Under the pieces are notes generated by a model. The model saw nothing but the letters and a program-made list of their open reading frames with translations. It was not told where the DNA came from and made no database searches. The position numbers and the translations under genes were made by a program. From the NCBI GenBank assembly GCA_023430825.1, contig JAEYYL010000259.1:1-6597 (forward strand): a DNA stretch of 6,597 nucleotides. The letters are read 5' to 3'. The stretch is from Verrucomicrobiota bacterium (lineage in GTDB: Bacteria > Verrucomicrobiota > Verrucomicrobiia > Opitutales > Opitutaceae). Shown here one piece after another: positions 5,608 through 6,597 of this stretch. Position 1 is the stretch's first letter, and each line of letters begins with the position of its first letter.

Positions 5608-5796
5608 GCTCCGCGGGCAGCACGCGCCGACCCCGGGCTCCGCGCCGCTCAACTGCGTAGTGGTACTGTCGGTTGCATCGCTTTGTCGGCGGTCTCTTGG
5701 GAGGGCAAACTGGCGCTGGCGCCCACGATCAAAAAGGCGCGACGCGAGGGTGCCCGTGTTTTGAGTAGCGCGACGCAAACCAATCAGCTCCGGTAG
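5608..5796 (+). pseudogene. Probable downstream piece of the split integrase gene
   Basis: If the IS3 element and one GAC are removed, the integrase frame (CAC CGA GAC) continues in phase as GCT CCG CGG and stays open for 62 codons to TAG at 5794-5796. The segment contains GLRAAQL about ten residues after the junction, where integrases have box I (T-G-L-R-x-x-E-L). CIALSAVSWEGKLAL follows, reminiscent of the usual L-x-x-x-D-I-D-W stretch, then a basic KKARREGARV segment where the box II lysine region is expected. The conserved Glu is Gln, there seem to be about five extra residues, and the Tyr box is missing, so it is degenerate and truncated. The alignment is by eye and weak. Confidence 0.35.
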
Positions 5797-5909
5797 GTTC
5801 CTAAGACTTCAGGGATTCTCTTCCTTCCCCGAGGATGCTAGATAGCCTTCGAACGGTCAACCGTGTCGGCGTCCAGTAATAGTTCGGATGCGTACTGTTC
5901 TCCCAAATA
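5797..5909. other. Short non-coding gap
   Basis: No gene, repeat or clear terminator is seen between the integrase remnant and the stop of the winged-helix-like gene. Confidence 0.4.
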
Positions 5910-6389
5910 TTATCGACGCAGCTTCATTCTGAGCGCCGCTTTGAACAACCTGCCTGCTCGCCATTCGACTACCTCGTAGCCCGGGCGTTCTTCAAAAACA
6001 CCTAAAGTCTTCATCCTTTCCATGGCGTCGCGCACTACGTCAGTCCCGTAATTCAGCCGGTCCGCCAATTGCGCGCACATCTCATTAACCTCAAAAGGCG
6101 TCTGTTTACTGACAAATGCACCAAGAAGTTTTTCGATGCGCTCCTCATTTCGCGGCGGGTCAGTAGGATCGAGCTCAAGAACAAAGCTAAGTTCAGCGGT
6201 CCACAACTACTCGACGGGCGAGTCAGTCCGGAACTCGCCTATTTCGCTCACGATGAAGCTTCAAAGCAGTTTCTCGGGCAGGTCCGGCAAAAACCTCCTG
6301 TCAGTCGACGTCGGAGCCGCGGGAGCGGACAGAGCGTCAAGGAAGTGCTCGATCGACATCACAGACACTATATAATTCGGTCGTTTCAT
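5910..6389 (-). pseudogene. Small winged-helix-like protein gene interrupted by two in-frame stops
   Basis: From ATG 6387-6389 (MKRPNYIVSVMSIEHFLDAL) a single frame runs to TAA-type termination at 5910, 160 codons. It is broken by TGA at 6261-6263 (LPEKLL*SFIVSEIGEF) and TAG at 6207-6209 (RTDSPVE*LWTAELSF). The protein flavour is continuous on both sides of each stop. The C-terminal part, VNEMCAQLADRLNYGTDVVR then DAMERMKTLGVFEERPGYEV, has the shape of a winged helix, and a basic end RLFKAALRMKLRR follows. No family is recognised. Each stop needs only one C-to-T change (CGA to TGA, CAG to TAG). A second possible start is ATG 6357-6359. The last 98 codons could also initiate at TTG 6206 as a separate small gene. 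No good ribosome binding site is seen for any of these starts. Confidence 0.45.
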
Positions 6390-6513
6390 CAAGCTCGGTT
6401 CTAATGCCCCATCCACCACGCTACCGTTAAGATCATGCGTCGGTTCCGTTACTCTCTCTTGCAATCCCAGCGCCTCAACCCTGCAGATTTGTTGAATATT
6501 GAACCTAAAATCC

Positions 6514-6597
6514 GCAGTTGAAACACGGATTCAGGCGCCGGCCGGCGCGGGATTTGCGGTGGTTGGGTCATGATCCGGAACGATGTATTTCAACTGC
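6514..6597. repeat. Nested inverted repeat at the window edge
   Basis: GCAGTTGAAA (6514-6523) and TTTCAACTGC (6588-6597) are a perfect 10-bp inverted pair. Inside are CGGAT (6526-6530) with ATCCG (6573-6577) and the 14-bp palindrome GCGCCGGCCGGCGC (6535-6548). The set could fold into a cruciform or a structured RNA, or form the two ends of a short palindromic repeat unit. The sequence stops at the last base of the repeat, so the true extent is unknown. Nothing else was recognised in 6390-6513. Confidence 0.5.

Noticed and set aside
5608..5796. The lost ComM N-terminal part
   Set aside because: LALAPTIKKARREG loosely recalls ComM N-terminal phrases, but it is on the opposite strand and the alignment needs gaps; the integrase reading is in phase and fits better.
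6371..6376. TATAAT on the plus strand as a promoter -10 box
   Set aside because: No -35 element at a suitable distance and no plus-strand gene downstream.

Overview
The window looks like a stretch of GC-rich bacterial chromosome, probably from the Opitutaceae/Verrucomicrobiota. The basis is the overall character of the L20 and L35 proteins and is an inference, not a search result. Two intact housekeeping genes for ribosomal proteins L35 (rpmI) and L20 (rplT) lie at the left end on the minus strand, followed by an intrinsic terminator at 1-33. Upstream of them, on the same strand, is a comM/yifB-type AAA+ ATPase gene (900-1793). It keeps everything from the Walker A motif to the C-terminus but has lost its N-terminal domain at a sharp breakpoint near 1794.

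Beyond that breakpoint (about 1797-5800) lies a graveyard of mobile DNA. A degraded stretch (1797-2416) holds scrambled remains of an XRE-type helix-turn-helix gene. It is followed by an IS21-family remnant (2417-3458) with a recognisable left end. Its istA is frameshifted by a 5-bp tandem duplication, and an internal deletion fuses istA directly to the Walker B segment of istB. Next comes a tyrosine-recombinase (integrase) pseudogene starting at 3582. It carries a -1 frameshift near a T6 run and is split by an IS3-family element (about 4331-5604). That IS3 element appears complete: imperfect terminal inverted repeats, orfA, orfB with a D-D-E triad, and an A AAA AAC frameshift heptamer. Removing it with one copy of a 3-bp GAC repeat joins the integrase frame in phase to a 63-codon open segment containing GLRAAQL, which resembles integrase box I.

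The right end (5797-6597) holds a possible small winged-helix protein gene on the minus strand (5910-6389). It is interrupted by two in-frame stops, each explainable by one C-to-T transition. A perfect 10-bp inverted repeat (6514-6523 and 6588-6597) encloses further self-complementary DNA at the window's edge.

No new functional system is clearly supported. The main interest is the layered history: loss of the ComM N-terminus, nested and decayed mobile elements with traceable lesions, and three 45-bp repeats inside istA that resemble the element's own terminal repeats. Only rpmI, rplT and the IS3 element look intact.
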